DNA from: Amoeboaphelidium occidentale
Lineage: Eukaryota; Aphelidiomycota; Aphelidea
Direction of reading: 5' to 3'
Length of the DNA: 64,000 bases
NCBI GenBank assembly: GCA_023515795.1
Contig: JALGPX010000012.1
Span: 1 to 64,000, forward strand
The translations under genes and the position numbers were made by a program. Below the pieces are notes generated by a model. It made no database searches, was not told the origin of the DNA, and worked only from the letters and a program-made list of their open reading frames with translations. Shown piece after piece: positions 53,270 through 63,759 of this stretch (positions within the stretch are counted from its first letter, which is position 1; the number at the start of each line of letters is the position of its first letter).

Positions 53270-55514
53270 ATGCGGCGACTTTATCCTTCAACTGTTCGCC
53301 GCAAAACGCTTTTAATGACTGTCCAGGCGCAGGAACACCAAAATACTATTCCGGAAAGCTCCGGTATCGCTGGTACAACAAATTTAAAGGCTTTCGGAGA
53401 AGATTTAACGAAATCGACAGGAAACGCTTTGATGAGGATGATGATGCCAACAACCGGCACCGAAGGATTGGCACCACCACAGCAACCGGCGTTCATAAAT
53501 GCCGCTCCGATACATTTTACAGATAATGCAACGCTTATACGTGCGGCACCAAAACAAAAGGATCCTTTATCACAGTTACAGCAGCAACAGCAACATTACT
53601 TGAAAGTCGAACACGATCCCTATTCAACCAAGGCATCAACACCAGTCTTTGCTGATCCTAATTCGCTACCTTCTTACGCTTCTAATACAGAACGTCTGTA
53701 CTTTAAAATGCTGAGATGGATAGCAAAGTTGAGTGAACCGAACGCTGTGAACACTTACAATCTCACAAATGAACGAGAGTTGCATACTGTGAGTAGAAAG
53801 TTCCTTGCTATGGTTCAGACTATGCGTGATGCAATTGAGTATGAGTGGATAGAAGAGTTTGGTTTGGATACTAAACACGGCGTCGATCATCCGTTACAGG
53901 ACTTGGACCATCGAAAGAAGAAAGCACATGTAGATCCTCCTTCAGAACATATGCTTCTTAGAATGCCTGACTATAGCTCAGGGTTGCAAAGACCATTACA
54001 TCAAGAATTCAATTTGCTTCAGTACACTGAACAGTTTCCCGGAGGTGGACAGAAACCTGCTTCAACATTCAGGCAATGCATGTATTGTTGTGCTGAAATA
54101 TGGAATCGCGGATGGATGTGTAAAGACACTTATGAATCTTCTGGGCTGAATTACAGAACAGCGAAGCATCATGTTTGTTGTGCGTGCTTCGCTCAGGGTA
54201 TGATTTGTGAAAGTTCACACTCCATGATAATGGTTCAGAGGTTTAGTGTGAAAAAATTATTGAATGACTACAGAGATGCAATTTCTGCATATAACAAAGT
54301 AATGCTACCTCTTATGGACCAAATTGATGATCACGAGAAGGAAAGGCTTGGTTTCATGTTTCCTAGGGATGACAACGGAGGTCTTCTAAATGAATTCGAT
54401 GGCAAAGACCCAAGGCCATCAGGAGGAAGATCCGATGTCACTATAAGTTACCATCTGAATCTTAGATACATCTTGAATTATGAAGGTGTTTATTGTCATC
54501 AATGTAAATCCAAAAAGCCTGCTTGGGAAGTTATATCATGCTCTAATCATGAACACATTGAAGCGATGCAAAATGGCTCCACTGTAAAGACAAGATCTGG
54601 TTTCTATTACTGTGTTCGTTGTTTAATGAACAGATATAATATGAAATCTCTGGATGCATTCTCTGACAGAAATTGGTCTTGTTATGTTTGTAGAAGATGT
54701 TGCGATTGTGCAGCATGCAGGCCTATTTTCCGGTCGACAAATGGAAGCAATTCTTCTTCAGGAGGTACAGCAAATTCTTCTTCCACCTCTTTGCCGTTAC
54801 CCAAACCATCTGTGATGTCTGGACAAACACAAATACTCGGTACAGAGCCTTCCACTCAGCCTCATGAACAGCAGCCACAGCAAACTGTACAGCTTACCTC
54901 CAACTCGAATGCTTTTTACAAGAAGAGAAGGAGACCGGAAAGTGAAGAAGATCAAGACCATGATCACGATAACGGCCCGCCTCACAGTCATTTAGGAGGT
55001 CAATCGAGACGAAGAAAGCAAACAGACAATATAAGAAGACAAAAGGATATCCCTCTGACACATCTTATTGATAGAAGAAATGGAAACGAAGAGGAAGAGT
55101 ATGACGAAGAAATGTCAGAACACCTTATGATTTGGCAAAAGCGTTGTGCTATAGAAAGTGCAAGAGCAGAAAAAGCTATTAAAGAATTAGAGGCTTACAA
55201 AGATCTTAAAGAGGTATATTACATAGTTCGTAGTGTTTATGTTTTAGAATTTCAAATCCGATGAAGAGTTGATAAGGGAGAATGCAAAGCTTAAATCGCA
55301 GGTGCACCAATTGTCTTTAGAGCTAGAACATATCAAACCAAGACTAGATCAACTTGAAAGAATGTATCAGGAGGTAATCTTTAGTTTAGAGAGTTCATGA
55401 GATTAATTTTAGACGCGAAACAATGTTCTCCCAAACCTCAACAAGATTGCCAAAGCAATATCAGCGCAGTCCGTTATTCTTAATCAGTTCTACACACCAG
55501 AAGAAAGGCTTTAA
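53270..55514 (+). CDS. zf-4CXXC_R1 zinc-finger protein (CDCA7-like zinc domain)
   Basis: Three exons (53270-55213, 55248-55373, 55413-55514; introns 34 and 39 nt) give 723 residues. After a low-complexity start comes an unknown domain (about 140-400) with its own Cys-rich site (RQCMYCCAEIWNRGWMC, VCCACFAQGMIC). The zf-4CXXC_R1 domain follows at about 403-490: VYCHQCKSKKPAWEVISCS, YYCVRCLMNRYN, WSCYVCRRCCDCAAC. In animals this domain (CDCA7, R1) binds chromatin/DNA and takes part in DNA methylation maintenance. The end is a coiled coil completed by the two last small exons. Two early ATGs are possible starts. Confidence 0.82.
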
Positions 55515-55574
55515 TTCCTTCAGCTAAATAAATAATTATTCATTCAACAGTGTTTAGTGGTTGATTTCAGAATC

Positions 55575-58500
55575 ATGAAATTTGTCGAGTTCTTGCTCGA
55601 TAGGAAATGCGCCACTGGCGATTACAAACCGTTGGCAAAGAGGGGAAGCATTAGGGCAGAATCCATAAAGAAAATTAAAGAAGAAATACTTAATGAATTC
55701 TTTCCAAAAGAAAAGCCAAAGTTCTCCTTTAGCTCTAAAGCAGACTATGACGAATATATCATCCATGCTGCGAAAAAGACCAGCACAACCTTTACCCCTG
55801 CGGAACTACCGGAAGCTATGAAGCCTTACTTTCCTTATGACCTTAACAGGCTTCAGTCAGCGATATTAAAAGATGCTTTGAATGATAATGCGAACATGTT
55901 GATATCTGCTCCTACTTCGTCGGGTAAAACGGACTGTGCCATAATTTGTATTCTGAACACTTTACTGAAGCATCCCGAGGCGATTGTCATTTACGTTGCA
56001 CCTATGAAGTCATTGTGCTACGAAATTACGATGAAACTGAAGAAGCGTTTAAATGTATCCGTTAAAGAATGGACTGGTGATACTCAACTGACTCAAAGAG
56101 AAATTGAAACATGCAAGATTTTAGTCATGACACCGGAGAAACTGGATTTGGTTACTCGAAAGAAGACGATACCTTTGGAGAAACTTAAATTGTGTGTACT
56201 CGATGAAGTGCATTTACTTAACGACGAAGATAGAGGTGGTGTGCTAGAGGCTCTTGTCGCAAGATTGAAGCGCCACATGGAAATCTCTCAGCAGTTTATA
56301 AGATTATTGGCGCTGTCTGCAACTTTGCCCAACTATTTGAATGTTGCAGAGTTTTTGAATACGAAAAGCTACTTTTATTTTGATGATTCTTATCGCCCTG
56401 TGCCTTTGGAAACACGCCTAGTTGGTATGAAGAACAACAAGAAGATCAATAACTACTTATTCGAAAGAGTCAAAGAAGTTTTGCTCCAAGAAAGGCAAGT
56501 GATGATTTTTACGCACTCAAGAAAAGACACCATCAATACTCTCAAACAACTGCTTGAATTATCACAGTATGATAAATTCAAGTTTCCTGTTGCTGAAGGA
56601 TTACAGTTTAAATCATCTAATCGAGAACTTTCTGATCTTTTGAACAAAGGCCTTGGTTTCCATCATGCAGGTATGCTGAGAGAGGACAGGATTTTAGTGG
56701 AAAATCTGTTCAAAAATGGCTCAATATCTGTACTTTGTTGTACTTCTACTTTGGCGTGGGGTGTTAACTTGCCTGCATACAGTGTAATAATCAAAGGCAC
56801 AGATGTGTTTCAAAATAATTCTAAACAGCTACTCTCTGTATTGGATGTTCAGCAGATATTTGGTAGAGCAGGAAGACCCCAATATGAAGATGAAGCGCTA
56901 GCCATCTTGATTACAAAAATGTCAGATTATGCTTATTATTTAGCTCGCTTGGGTGTTGATTCTATGAAGTTTCCTATTGAAAGCACATTCTTGAATTTGA
57001 TAGATGATCATCTAAATGCTGAAATTTGTTCTAACACGGTGTCATCTTTGAGTGATGGAATTGAATGGTTGGGATATACTTACTTGTACTGTAGAATGAA
57101 ACTGAATCCTATGGCTTATGGTTTTCAAGAGTGGGATCCACAGTTGGATCCACTTCTTATTGGCGTAAGAAAAACTATTATACAAGTGTCTCTAAGAAGG
57201 CTGCAAAAACTGCAAATGGTTTCTTCTGATGAAAGGAGTGGTGTTGTATCTTCTAAAGATATGGGGAAAGTTGCTTGTGATTATTATGTAACCACGGAAT
57301 CTGTTGAGAGGATCCAGGAACTTCTTCACAAAGATTGTAAAGAGGCTGATATACTCTCAATTTTGTCGTTCATGAAGGAGTACGAGAGCGTTAAGCTTCG
57401 TGAATCAGAGGGACAAAGTTTGGAATTATTAATTGCTAAGGGACTTATTCCATGTGAAGTGAAACTTGGCCCCGAAAATGTTCAAGGAAAGGTCAATGTT
57501 TTACTCCAAGCGTACATATCTAGAGCAAACATCGACGACACTGCTTTAACTTCCGATCTGAAAGTAATCACTGATAGTGCCGGAAGATTACTCAGAGCAT
57601 TGTTTGATATTTGTGTTCGTAGGGGATGGACATCTGCTGCATCAGCGTGTCTTGACTTGTGTAAATCTGCAAAATTAAGAAGATGGTCATTTGAACATCC
57701 ACTGTATCAAGTGAATGACGCCTTCTATTCCAAGTTCAATAAGAATTTAGGCGTTCCAAATGATATAATGAGAAAACTAGATGATCTTGATTTAGATATT
57801 GATACCTTGAAAGAGATGGACGAGAAAGAGATTGGAAGTATGATCAGAACACCAAGATATGGTGCGATTTTAAAAAAGTTTGCGTCTTACATTCCATACA
57901 TCCATTTCGACACACATGTTGCTCCTATAACTCGAACTGTTTTAAAGATTGATGTTTCAATGAGACCCGAGTTTGAATGGTGTGATAAGATTTCTTTGAA
58001 TTCAGAATTCTGGCATTTGTGGATTGAATCGGAAGATGGTTCTGAAATAATATCTCATGAAAGCTTAACTTTGACAAAATATCACTTGAAGTCAGATGAT
58101 GCAATTATAGTCACATTTATGGTCCCGCTTCCGCCAACTTCATCTCAGTTTGTTTCGACTCGATTCTACTTGAGAGCCTTGAGCGATCGATGGTTTGGGG
58201 CAGATTTCTATTTGCCGATAGATTTGAGAAACGTTTTGTTGCCGGAGTTTGCAAGTCCTCATACAGATTTACTAGATATTCATCCTTTGCCAGTAACGGC
58301 ATTGCATAACGAGAAGTTCATTTATTATTATGAACAGAAAGGGATCAAGTTCTTTAATCCGATCCAGACTCAAGTATTTCATACACTTTACAACTTGGAC
58401 TGCAATTCTCTTGTCGGTGCACCAACTGGTTCTGGAAAAACTATTTGCGCTGAACTCGCAATGTTTTCTGTGTTTTCCAATTCTACCAAGAAAAATCGTG

Positions 58501-60938
58501 GCTTAGTTGTTTACATTGCTCCACTGAAGGCTTTAGTCAGAGAGAGGGTTTTGGACTGGACAAGCAAGTTTAAGAATCAGCTGAATAAGACGGTTGTTGA
58601 ACTGACTGGCGATGTGACTCCTGATTTGCAAGCGCTAAACAATGCAGATTTGGTTATTACTACTCCTGAAAAATGGGACGGTATTAGTAGACAATGGAAA
58701 CACAGAAAGTTTGTTCAACGTGTTAAATTGGTCATAATCGATGAGATTCATTTATTGGGTGGTGAACGTGGAGTTATTTTAGAAGTTATTGTGTCGCGCA
58801 TGAACTTTATCTCTTTTACAACGGGATACAAAGTCAGGCTTGTTGGTTTGTCTACTGCGCTTGCTAATGCAAAAGATTTGGCTTACTGGCTAAACATTCC
58901 GTCGTTTGGTTTGTTTAACTTTCGTCATTCGGTCCGACCTGTTCCGATCGAAATCTACATTGATGGCTTTCCTGGTCGCCATTATTGTCCTAGAATGGCA
59001 ACGATGAACAAGCCGATATATCAGTCTATTTTGGTACATTCGCCTGCTCAGCCTGTGCTTGTTTTTGTTTCATCCCGTCGTCAAACGAGATTGACAGCCA
59101 ATGATTTAATCTCTCTTCTGGCAAATTCAAACAATACAAAAAGATTTCTTCTAGATGGCGATATTCCTAGTGAGCTGCTGGAAATTGTTGAAGATGAAGA
59201 CCTTAAACATTGTTTACAGTTTGGCATAGCACTGCATCACGCTGGTTTAACTAACTCAGATAAACAAATTGTGGAAGAGTTATTTTTGAACCAGAAAGTA
59301 CAGATTCTAATAGCAACTTCTACTTTGGCGTGGGGCGTGAATTACCCTGCGCATTTGGTAATCGTAAAAGGAACTGAGTTTTACGACACCAAGACAAACA
59401 AATATGTTGATTATCCAATGACTGATGTTTTGCAAATGATAGGACGTGCTGGTAGACCACAGTTTGATACTTCTGCAATCGCGCATATTTTGGTTCACGA
59501 TGAAAAGAAGGCATTTTATAAGAAATTTTTACATGAACCGTTCCCTGTTGAGTCAAACTTGTACAAGATTGAGTTGTTGACAGACCATCTGAATGCCGAG
59601 ATTGTTAACGGAAGTATACTGAATCGAAAGTCTGCCGTGGAATACCTAACTTGGACATACTTTTACCGGCGACTGAAACAAAATCCTTCGTACTATGGAT
59701 TCAAGATCGAAAGGAATGACGATGATGGAAGTGACCCTTTTGTATTCGTCACTCAAGAGCAGTTGAATAAGTTTCTTTCCGAGATGGTTGACACTTGTTT
59801 GAAGAAATTAGAAGAGAACGGAATGATAGAATATGTTGAGACAAATCGATTCATTAATGAAACAAGAGAATGGCTTATTTCAGGCACAAGATTAGGCGAA
59901 ATCGCATCTTATTACTACATACAATATTCAACTATAGGAAAGTTCGTGAATGAGCTTCGTAATGAAGGAATGACTGCCAATCGTCTCAAGTTACTCGAAT
60001 TGGTCTCCTTAGCAAGTGAATTTTCCGAACTTCCTGTTAGACACAACGAGGACATTATGAATAGGGATTTGTACAAGAAGAAACTATTGCTGACTGTTCC
60101 AGGCCTTGCTGTAAAAGAACCAGACTACAACTCTCCCCATTTCAAAACGTTGTTGTTACTTCTTACTCATTTGTTGAATTTTGAGGCAGCTTCATATCCT
60201 ATTGCAGATTACTACACAGATTGTCACTCAGTACTTGACCAAGCAATTCGTGTTATTCAATGCTTGTTGGACGTCGCTGGTGAGACTATGAGGGAGATGA
60301 AACTAGCTGGAAAAATCATTGAATTGCTTCAATGCATCAAATCTGGAGTTTTGTTTTCCAGTGATACGATATTTGATTATTATCCTGTTAGTGGCATTGA
60401 CTCTTTGCTATCTCAAAATTATATCTCACGTCCTTCCATCGCTGATGATTTACTTGATCAGCTGCCATTTGTTCAGATTTTGAAACAAAGAATCTACCAG
60501 CAGGGTCGAGAGAATGAAGAAGTAACATCCAAGAAGCTACAGTCTCACACGCAGTATGCTATGAAGTTTGAAATTATGATGAGGAAAAGAAGGCCGGTAA
60601 ATGGAAACTCAAACAAGAATTTATGCACAGCTTACACTCCAAAGTTCCCTAAGCAAAATCAAACAGAAGGCTGGATGTTATTGCTGGGTGATCCTAAGAA
60701 GGATGCATTAATTGCGCTCCGAAGATTTACTTTTGAATTGGTGTCGGAAAATAAGGTTTCGTTTAACAGTTCATTGCAATGCCATGAGTTGAAGAAGGAG
60801 ATTAATCTTAAGTTTATGACACCGCGTGTGCCAGATGAGGAAAAATCTCTTTCAGTTAATTTCGCTGTGTCTTTGTTTTCCGACACTTATCGCGGATTTG
60901 ATCAGAGTCTGAACATTGACTTTGAAATCGTGCATTAG
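55575..60938 (+). CDS. Ski2-like double helicase, ASCC3/Slh1-like (Brr2 family)
   Basis: Intronless, 1787 residues, from ATG 55575 (the frame upstream starts only at GTG). Two complete helicase cassettes, each with RecA1, RecA2, winged helix and Sec63-type region. Cassette 1: APTSSGKTD (about 112), DEVHLLNDEDRG (about 210), LSATLPN, QIFGRAGRPQYED. Cassette 2: APTGSGKTICAE (about 949), DEIHLLGGERG (about 1055), GLSTALANAKDLAYWLNI and QMIGRAGRPQFD. The second-cassette GLSTALANA block and its intact DEIH point to ASCC3/Slh1, the ribosome-quality-control trigger helicase, rather than Brr2. It lacks most of the N-terminal extension of yeast Slh1 and human ASCC3. Confidence 0.85.
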   Translation: MKFVEFLLDRKCATGDYKPLAKRGSIRAESIKKIKEEILNEFFPKEKPKFSFSSKADYDEYIIHAAKKTSTTFTPAELPEAMKPYFPYDLNRLQSAILKDALNDNANMLISAPTSSGKTDCAIICILNTLLKHPEAIVIYVAPMKSLCYEITMKLKKRLNVSVKEWTGDTQLTQREIETCKILVMTPEKLDLVTRKKTIPLEKLKLCVLDEVHLLNDEDRGGVLEALVARLKRHMEISQQFIRLLALSATLPNYLNVAEFLNTKSYFYFDDSYRPVPLETRLVGMKNNKKINNYLFERVKEVLLQERQVMIFTHSRKDTINTLKQLLELSQYDKFKFPVAEGLQFKSSNRELSDLLNKGLGFHHAGMLREDRILVENLFKNGSISVLCCTSTLAWGVNLPAYSVIIKGTDVFQNNSKQLLSVLDVQQIFGRAGRPQYEDEALAILITKMSDYAYYLARLGVDSMKFPIESTFLNLIDDHLNAEICSNTVSSLSDGIEWLGYTYLYCRMKLNPMAYGFQEWDPQLDPLLIGVRKTIIQVSLRRLQKLQMVSSDERSGVVSSKDMGKVACDYYVTTESVERIQELLHKDCKEADILSILSFMKEYESVKLRESEGQSLELLIAKGLIPCEVKLGPENVQGKVNVLLQAYISRANIDDTALTSDLKVITDSAGRLLRALFDICVRRGWTSAASACLDLCKSAKLRRWSFEHPLYQVNDAFYSKFNKNLGVPNDIMRKLDDLDLDIDTLKEMDEKEIGSMIRTPRYGAILKKFASYIPYIHFDTHVAPITRTVLKIDVSMRPEFEWCDKISLNSEFWHLWIESEDGSEIISHESLTLTKYHLKSDDAIIVTFMVPLPPTSSQFVSTRFYLRALSDRWFGADFYLPIDLRNVLLPEFASPHTDLLDIHPLPVTALHNEKFIYYYEQKGIKFFNPIQTQVFHTLYNLDCNSLVGAPTGSGKTICAELAMFSVFSNSTKKNRGLVVYIAPLKALVRERVLDWTSKFKNQLNKTVVELTGDVTPDLQALNNADLVITTPEKWDGISRQWKHRKFVQRVKLVIIDEIHLLGGERGVILEVIVSRMNFISFTTGYKVRLVGLSTALANAKDLAYWLNIPSFGLFNFRHSVRPVPIEIYIDGFPGRHYCPRMATMNKPIYQSILVHSPAQPVLVFVSSRRQTRLTANDLISLLANSNNTKRFLLDGDIPSELLEIVEDEDLKHCLQFGIALHHAGLTNSDKQIVEELFLNQKVQILIATSTLAWGVNYPAHLVIVKGTEFYDTKTNKYVDYPMTDVLQMIGRAGRPQFDTSAIAHILVHDEKKAFYKKFLHEPFPVESNLYKIELLTDHLNAEIVNGSILNRKSAVEYLTWTYFYRRLKQNPSYYGFKIERNDDDGSDPFVFVTQEQLNKFLSEMVDTCLKKLEENGMIEYVETNRFINETREWLISGTRLGEIASYYYIQYSTIGKFVNELRNEGMTANRLKLLELVSLASEFSELPVRHNEDIMNRDLYKKKLLLTVPGLAVKEPDYNSPHFKTLLLLLTHLLNFEAASYPIADYYTDCHSVLDQAIRVIQCLLDVAGETMREMKLAGKIIELLQCIKSGVLFSSDTIFDYYPVSGIDSLLSQNYISRPSIADDLLDQLPFVQILKQRIYQQGRENEEVTSKKLQSHTQYAMKFEIMMRKRRPVNGNSNKNLCTAYTPKFPKQNQTEGWMLLLGDPKKDALIALRRFTFELVSENKVSFNSSLQCHELKKEINLKFMTPRVPDEEKSLSVNFAVSLFSDTYRGFDQSLNIDFEIVH

Positions 60939-61097
60939 CGAAAGAGGAGAGACCAATTAGTTTATCTCTCGCTTTCGCAATAAATCTTATTATGAAATGA
61001 ATTTGCTACTTTGCTGTAGTTTGTCAAGCTTCTTGAATAGTTTCGTTCTTGTCATCCAATCATATCTCACAATTAACGATCACAATTCTTCTTCAAG

Positions 61098-62963
61098 ATG
61101 ATTGTCGATGGCTCAGTTGATGTACTGAATATCGTTTGCCCTTTGCTGTTTCCATTGCTTTTATCCTGTTTCAACGTATGGATAAAGTTTCCCACGTGGC
61201 TTTCGCAGAAGATATCATATTCTTTGACAGCGGTGTTCGTAACGTTTTCATTTGGTTTATCGCTGGCACTTATTGGAGTATCAAGCGGAGAAATAAGCGC
61301 GAATGAGCTGATTGAAGTTTTCACAAAGCAGTATCAGTATCTGGTCCTCGTGTTGGTTGCAACGTATGCAGTTTTCCTGTTTCAGTGGAGTTTTGCTGTT
61401 TCGATCCAACACGTTGGCGTTTCAGTTACGTATCCTGTATGCATCACATTTGCACTTTTATCAATACAATTGCTTTCGAATTACGGTGATGCTTGGCTAA
61501 GAAAATCGATTGAGTTGGGCTATCCCTACTTTGCCAATGTGTTCAGCACTCTGGACCTTCAAGAAGGCAACGGCGCAATAGCAATCTTGGGACTTTTCAC
61601 GGCCAGCTTCAGTTCTCTCTTGGGAATTGGACTTTGTAGATACATTGCACAAGGACTATGGTGGCATTCAGCTGATAAGACACCTCTAGAACAACTTATG
61701 GAAGATTTTACCCAAGAGAATGGTCATGAAGCTGACGACGAGGAAGACGATGATAATATTACAGAAGACAAGCCTCTCTTAAGGAAGAGTAAATTGAAAA
61801 CTCAAACTTCAGCAGAATGCCTTATTACAGAGAACGACGTGTACAATATCACCGTAAAGCCAACAGGATCAAAAGCACCAAGACACCGAACAAATCCAAC
61901 AGAGTCAAGCTCACAATCTTTTGAGTCTGCCAAGAGCGAGTTTGACGTGGAAAATGTGGACGCGCATGTTGCGCTTGAACTTCCGACGCATGTTTCAAGG
62001 CCGCGTGGAATTACAGTTACCACAGATATTGATCACCAGTACAGCAGCGAAGATGTATTCAAAACATTCAAACGTAATTATTTCATGGGAGTATGCACAT
62101 CTATTTTATCGGCATTATTTCTTGCTGTTACTGTTACAGTATCTTGCTCCTTCATAATCATTCGAACACATTACTACTTGCCTAATGGCGAAGACTCTTC
62201 CTCTATTGATATCAAGCCGTACTTATGGAAAAGCATTTCTTTGTTTGCATTTGTTACTGGTGTTGTGTGCTTGTCATACTCTTTGTTGATTTTGGTTTAC
62301 AGGTTTCTTTGGGTCATTCTAGCCAAAAGCGTACAGAATATTTGGTTTAGATGCTGCAATCCGCGTAGCATAGTTGGACATGGCACACCTATTGCCACGA
62401 TATTTGATACACAAGGAACAGAATACAACAGGTACTCCATATTTGATTTGAATAACGACAATGGTTCTAATGCTTCATTATCATCAGACAATGTGCTATG
62501 GGATACGTATTTGCGAAGGAGAAACAGAGGTTTACTACATTTCTACTTTGGTCGATTAGTAAAGAAGATAAAATATGCAGTCGGGCCTGGAATAATTACT
62601 GGACTCCACCTATCTATGATTTGGTTTACTTTCATTTGGATAGTATTCTACACTACTAAAACTAATCCGCTGGATATTCACGACTTCGCCAAAGTTTTAG
62701 CGGCAGGATCAGATAGTGTTACAGCGGGGGCGTATTATGCGTCATTTTTAGCACAATTAGGAATGATGCTTGCGAGTTTATGGTGGGGCTTATTGTACTT
62801 TCAAGAGCTGCATGTAACTCAAGAACTGAATTTGAGTGAGTTCTCTGCTACGGCAACCGGAAGAATCATTGTTGGATGCACGCCATTTGGAGTGTCCTTA
62901 GTGTACTTGGGACTCTTATTTTGTGTTACTATTGGGAATGTTACAGCGTCACAAAATAAATAA
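61098..62963 (+). CDS. Polytopic membrane protein, family not recognised
   Basis: Intronless, 621 residues, about ten membrane segments: five in the first 190 residues (for example VCPLLFPLLLSCFNVWI, LVLVLVATYAVFLFQWSFAV, AILGLFTASFSSLLGIG) and five after about 330 (CTSILSALFLAVTVTVSC, GPGIITGLHLSMIWFTFIW, QLGMMLASLWWGLLYF). Between them lies an acidic, Ser-rich cytoplasmic loop of about 130 residues (EADDEEDDDNITEDKPLLRK). The DKPLLRK sequence is a dileucine-like sorting signal, suggesting endosome or vacuole. No catalytic or transport signature is seen. Its stop is about 20 bp from the 3' end of the U2 gene, which faces it. Confidence 0.72.
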   Translation: MIVDGSVDVLNIVCPLLFPLLLSCFNVWIKFPTWLSQKISYSLTAVFVTFSFGLSLALIGVSSGEISANELIEVFTKQYQYLVLVLVATYAVFLFQWSFAVSIQHVGVSVTYPVCITFALLSIQLLSNYGDAWLRKSIELGYPYFANVFSTLDLQEGNGAIAILGLFTASFSSLLGIGLCRYIAQGLWWHSADKTPLEQLMEDFTQENGHEADDEEDDDNITEDKPLLRKSKLKTQTSAECLITENDVYNITVKPTGSKAPRHRTNPTESSSQSFESAKSEFDVENVDAHVALELPTHVSRPRGITVTTDIDHQYSSEDVFKTFKRNYFMGVCTSILSALFLAVTVTVSCSFIIIRTHYYLPNGEDSSSIDIKPYLWKSISLFAFVTGVVCLSYSLLILVYRFLWVILAKSVQNIWFRCCNPRSIVGHGTPIATIFDTQGTEYNRYSIFDLNNDNGSNASLSSDNVLWDTYLRRRNRGLLHFYFGRLVKKIKYAVGPGIITGLHLSMIWFTFIWIVFYTTKTNPLDIHDFAKVLAAGSDSVTAGAYYASFLAQLGMMLASLWWGLLYFQELHVTQELNLSEFSATATGRIIVGCTPFGVSLVYLGLLFCVTIGNVTASQNK

Positions 62964-62984
62964 AGACATAAAGACAGATTTAAA

Positions 62985-63170
62985 TAGGGCCGCAGTCCGG
63001 AGGTACTGCAATACCGGAGCAACCCAAGGAAAGCTCAGCGCAAGCACTTCGACAATCCCAAGTTATAAAAATTTGTTTAACAGCGAGGTGACCGTGGCCA
63101 CCATATCAGCTGTTAAGCTGATAAGAACAGATACTACACTTGATCTTAGCCAGATGGCACAAGAGTAAAG
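62985..63170 (-). ncRNA. U2: U2 spliceosomal snRNA
   Basis: Read on the minus strand, the RNA has GGCTAAGATCAAGTGTAGTA and then TCTGTTCTTATCAGCTTAA, almost the same as other U2 RNAs; the branch-site-pairing GTAGTA is intact. Stem-loop I keeps its pairing (GCC...GGC) with changed bases. Stem IIb is GGTGG...TCACC. An A/T-rich Sm-like site (AAATTTTTATAA) follows, and stem-loop IV carries the invariant GGTATTGCAGTACCTCC. The 5' end near 63170 is set by alignment to the usual AUCGCUUCUCGG start, here changed, and the 3' end by closing stem IV, so both are good to about 5 nt. Confidence 0.95.
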
Positions 63171-63466
63171 AAAAGAATTTGTTTGTCGTTGTTGTGTCGC
63201 TCAGCGCGTCGGTCAAATTGGAGTCTCCATCTCAGAGTTTTCCACAAAAATCGCAATAAATGAAAAAGACAACGCTGTGTTCATAATTGGAGGCACTCAA
63301 GACAACAGTTTATAACTTCATATATTTGATATTGCGTGTTTTGAAGGATTTAAAAGATGTTCGTAATAGCATTTCATTTCGGTGATATAGACACAGACCG
63401 AGATGCCACACAAAGCTCATTCGAAATAAGTGAAAATTGAATCTCATGTTTCAGGCTGAATAAAGC
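63171..63466. other. Region upstream of U2 and of the MOCOS gene
   Basis: About 296 bases that must hold the U2 promoter (minus strand) and the promoter of the plus-strand gene. I cannot point to a PSE or B box with confidence. No other gene is seen. Confidence 0.35.
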
Positions 63467-63759
63467 TGTGGGTTACGCCGAATCGTTTATTTTCCGAAAG
63501 TATGGTCGAGCTAAAACTCTCCGAGTTTGTATCGAGCGATGCAAAGAGCCTCTTCTTAAAGAAATACGGCAAAAGATACGGTTACGATGGCAAAATAGAC
63601 AGNNNNNNNNNNNNNNNNNNNNNTGTGGGTTACGCCGAATCGTTTATTTTCCGAAAGTATGGTCGAGCTAAAACTCTCCGAGCTTGTATCGAGCGATGCA
63701 AAGAGCCTCTTCTTAAAGAAATACGGCAAAAGATACGGTTACGATGGCAAAATAGACAG
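63467..63759. repeat. Gap-flanking direct duplication 4 (assembly artefact)
   Basis: 136 bp at 63467-63602 recurs at 63624-63759 across 21 Ns, with one mismatch (T/C, changing Phe to Leu in the start of the overlapping gene). Same pattern as the other three gaps. Confidence 0.9.

Noticed and set aside
55575-60938. Brr2 as the name of the double helicase
   Set aside because: Second-cassette motifs (intact DEIH, GLSTALANAKD) fit ASCC3/Slh1 better than Brr2, though only a tree would settle it.
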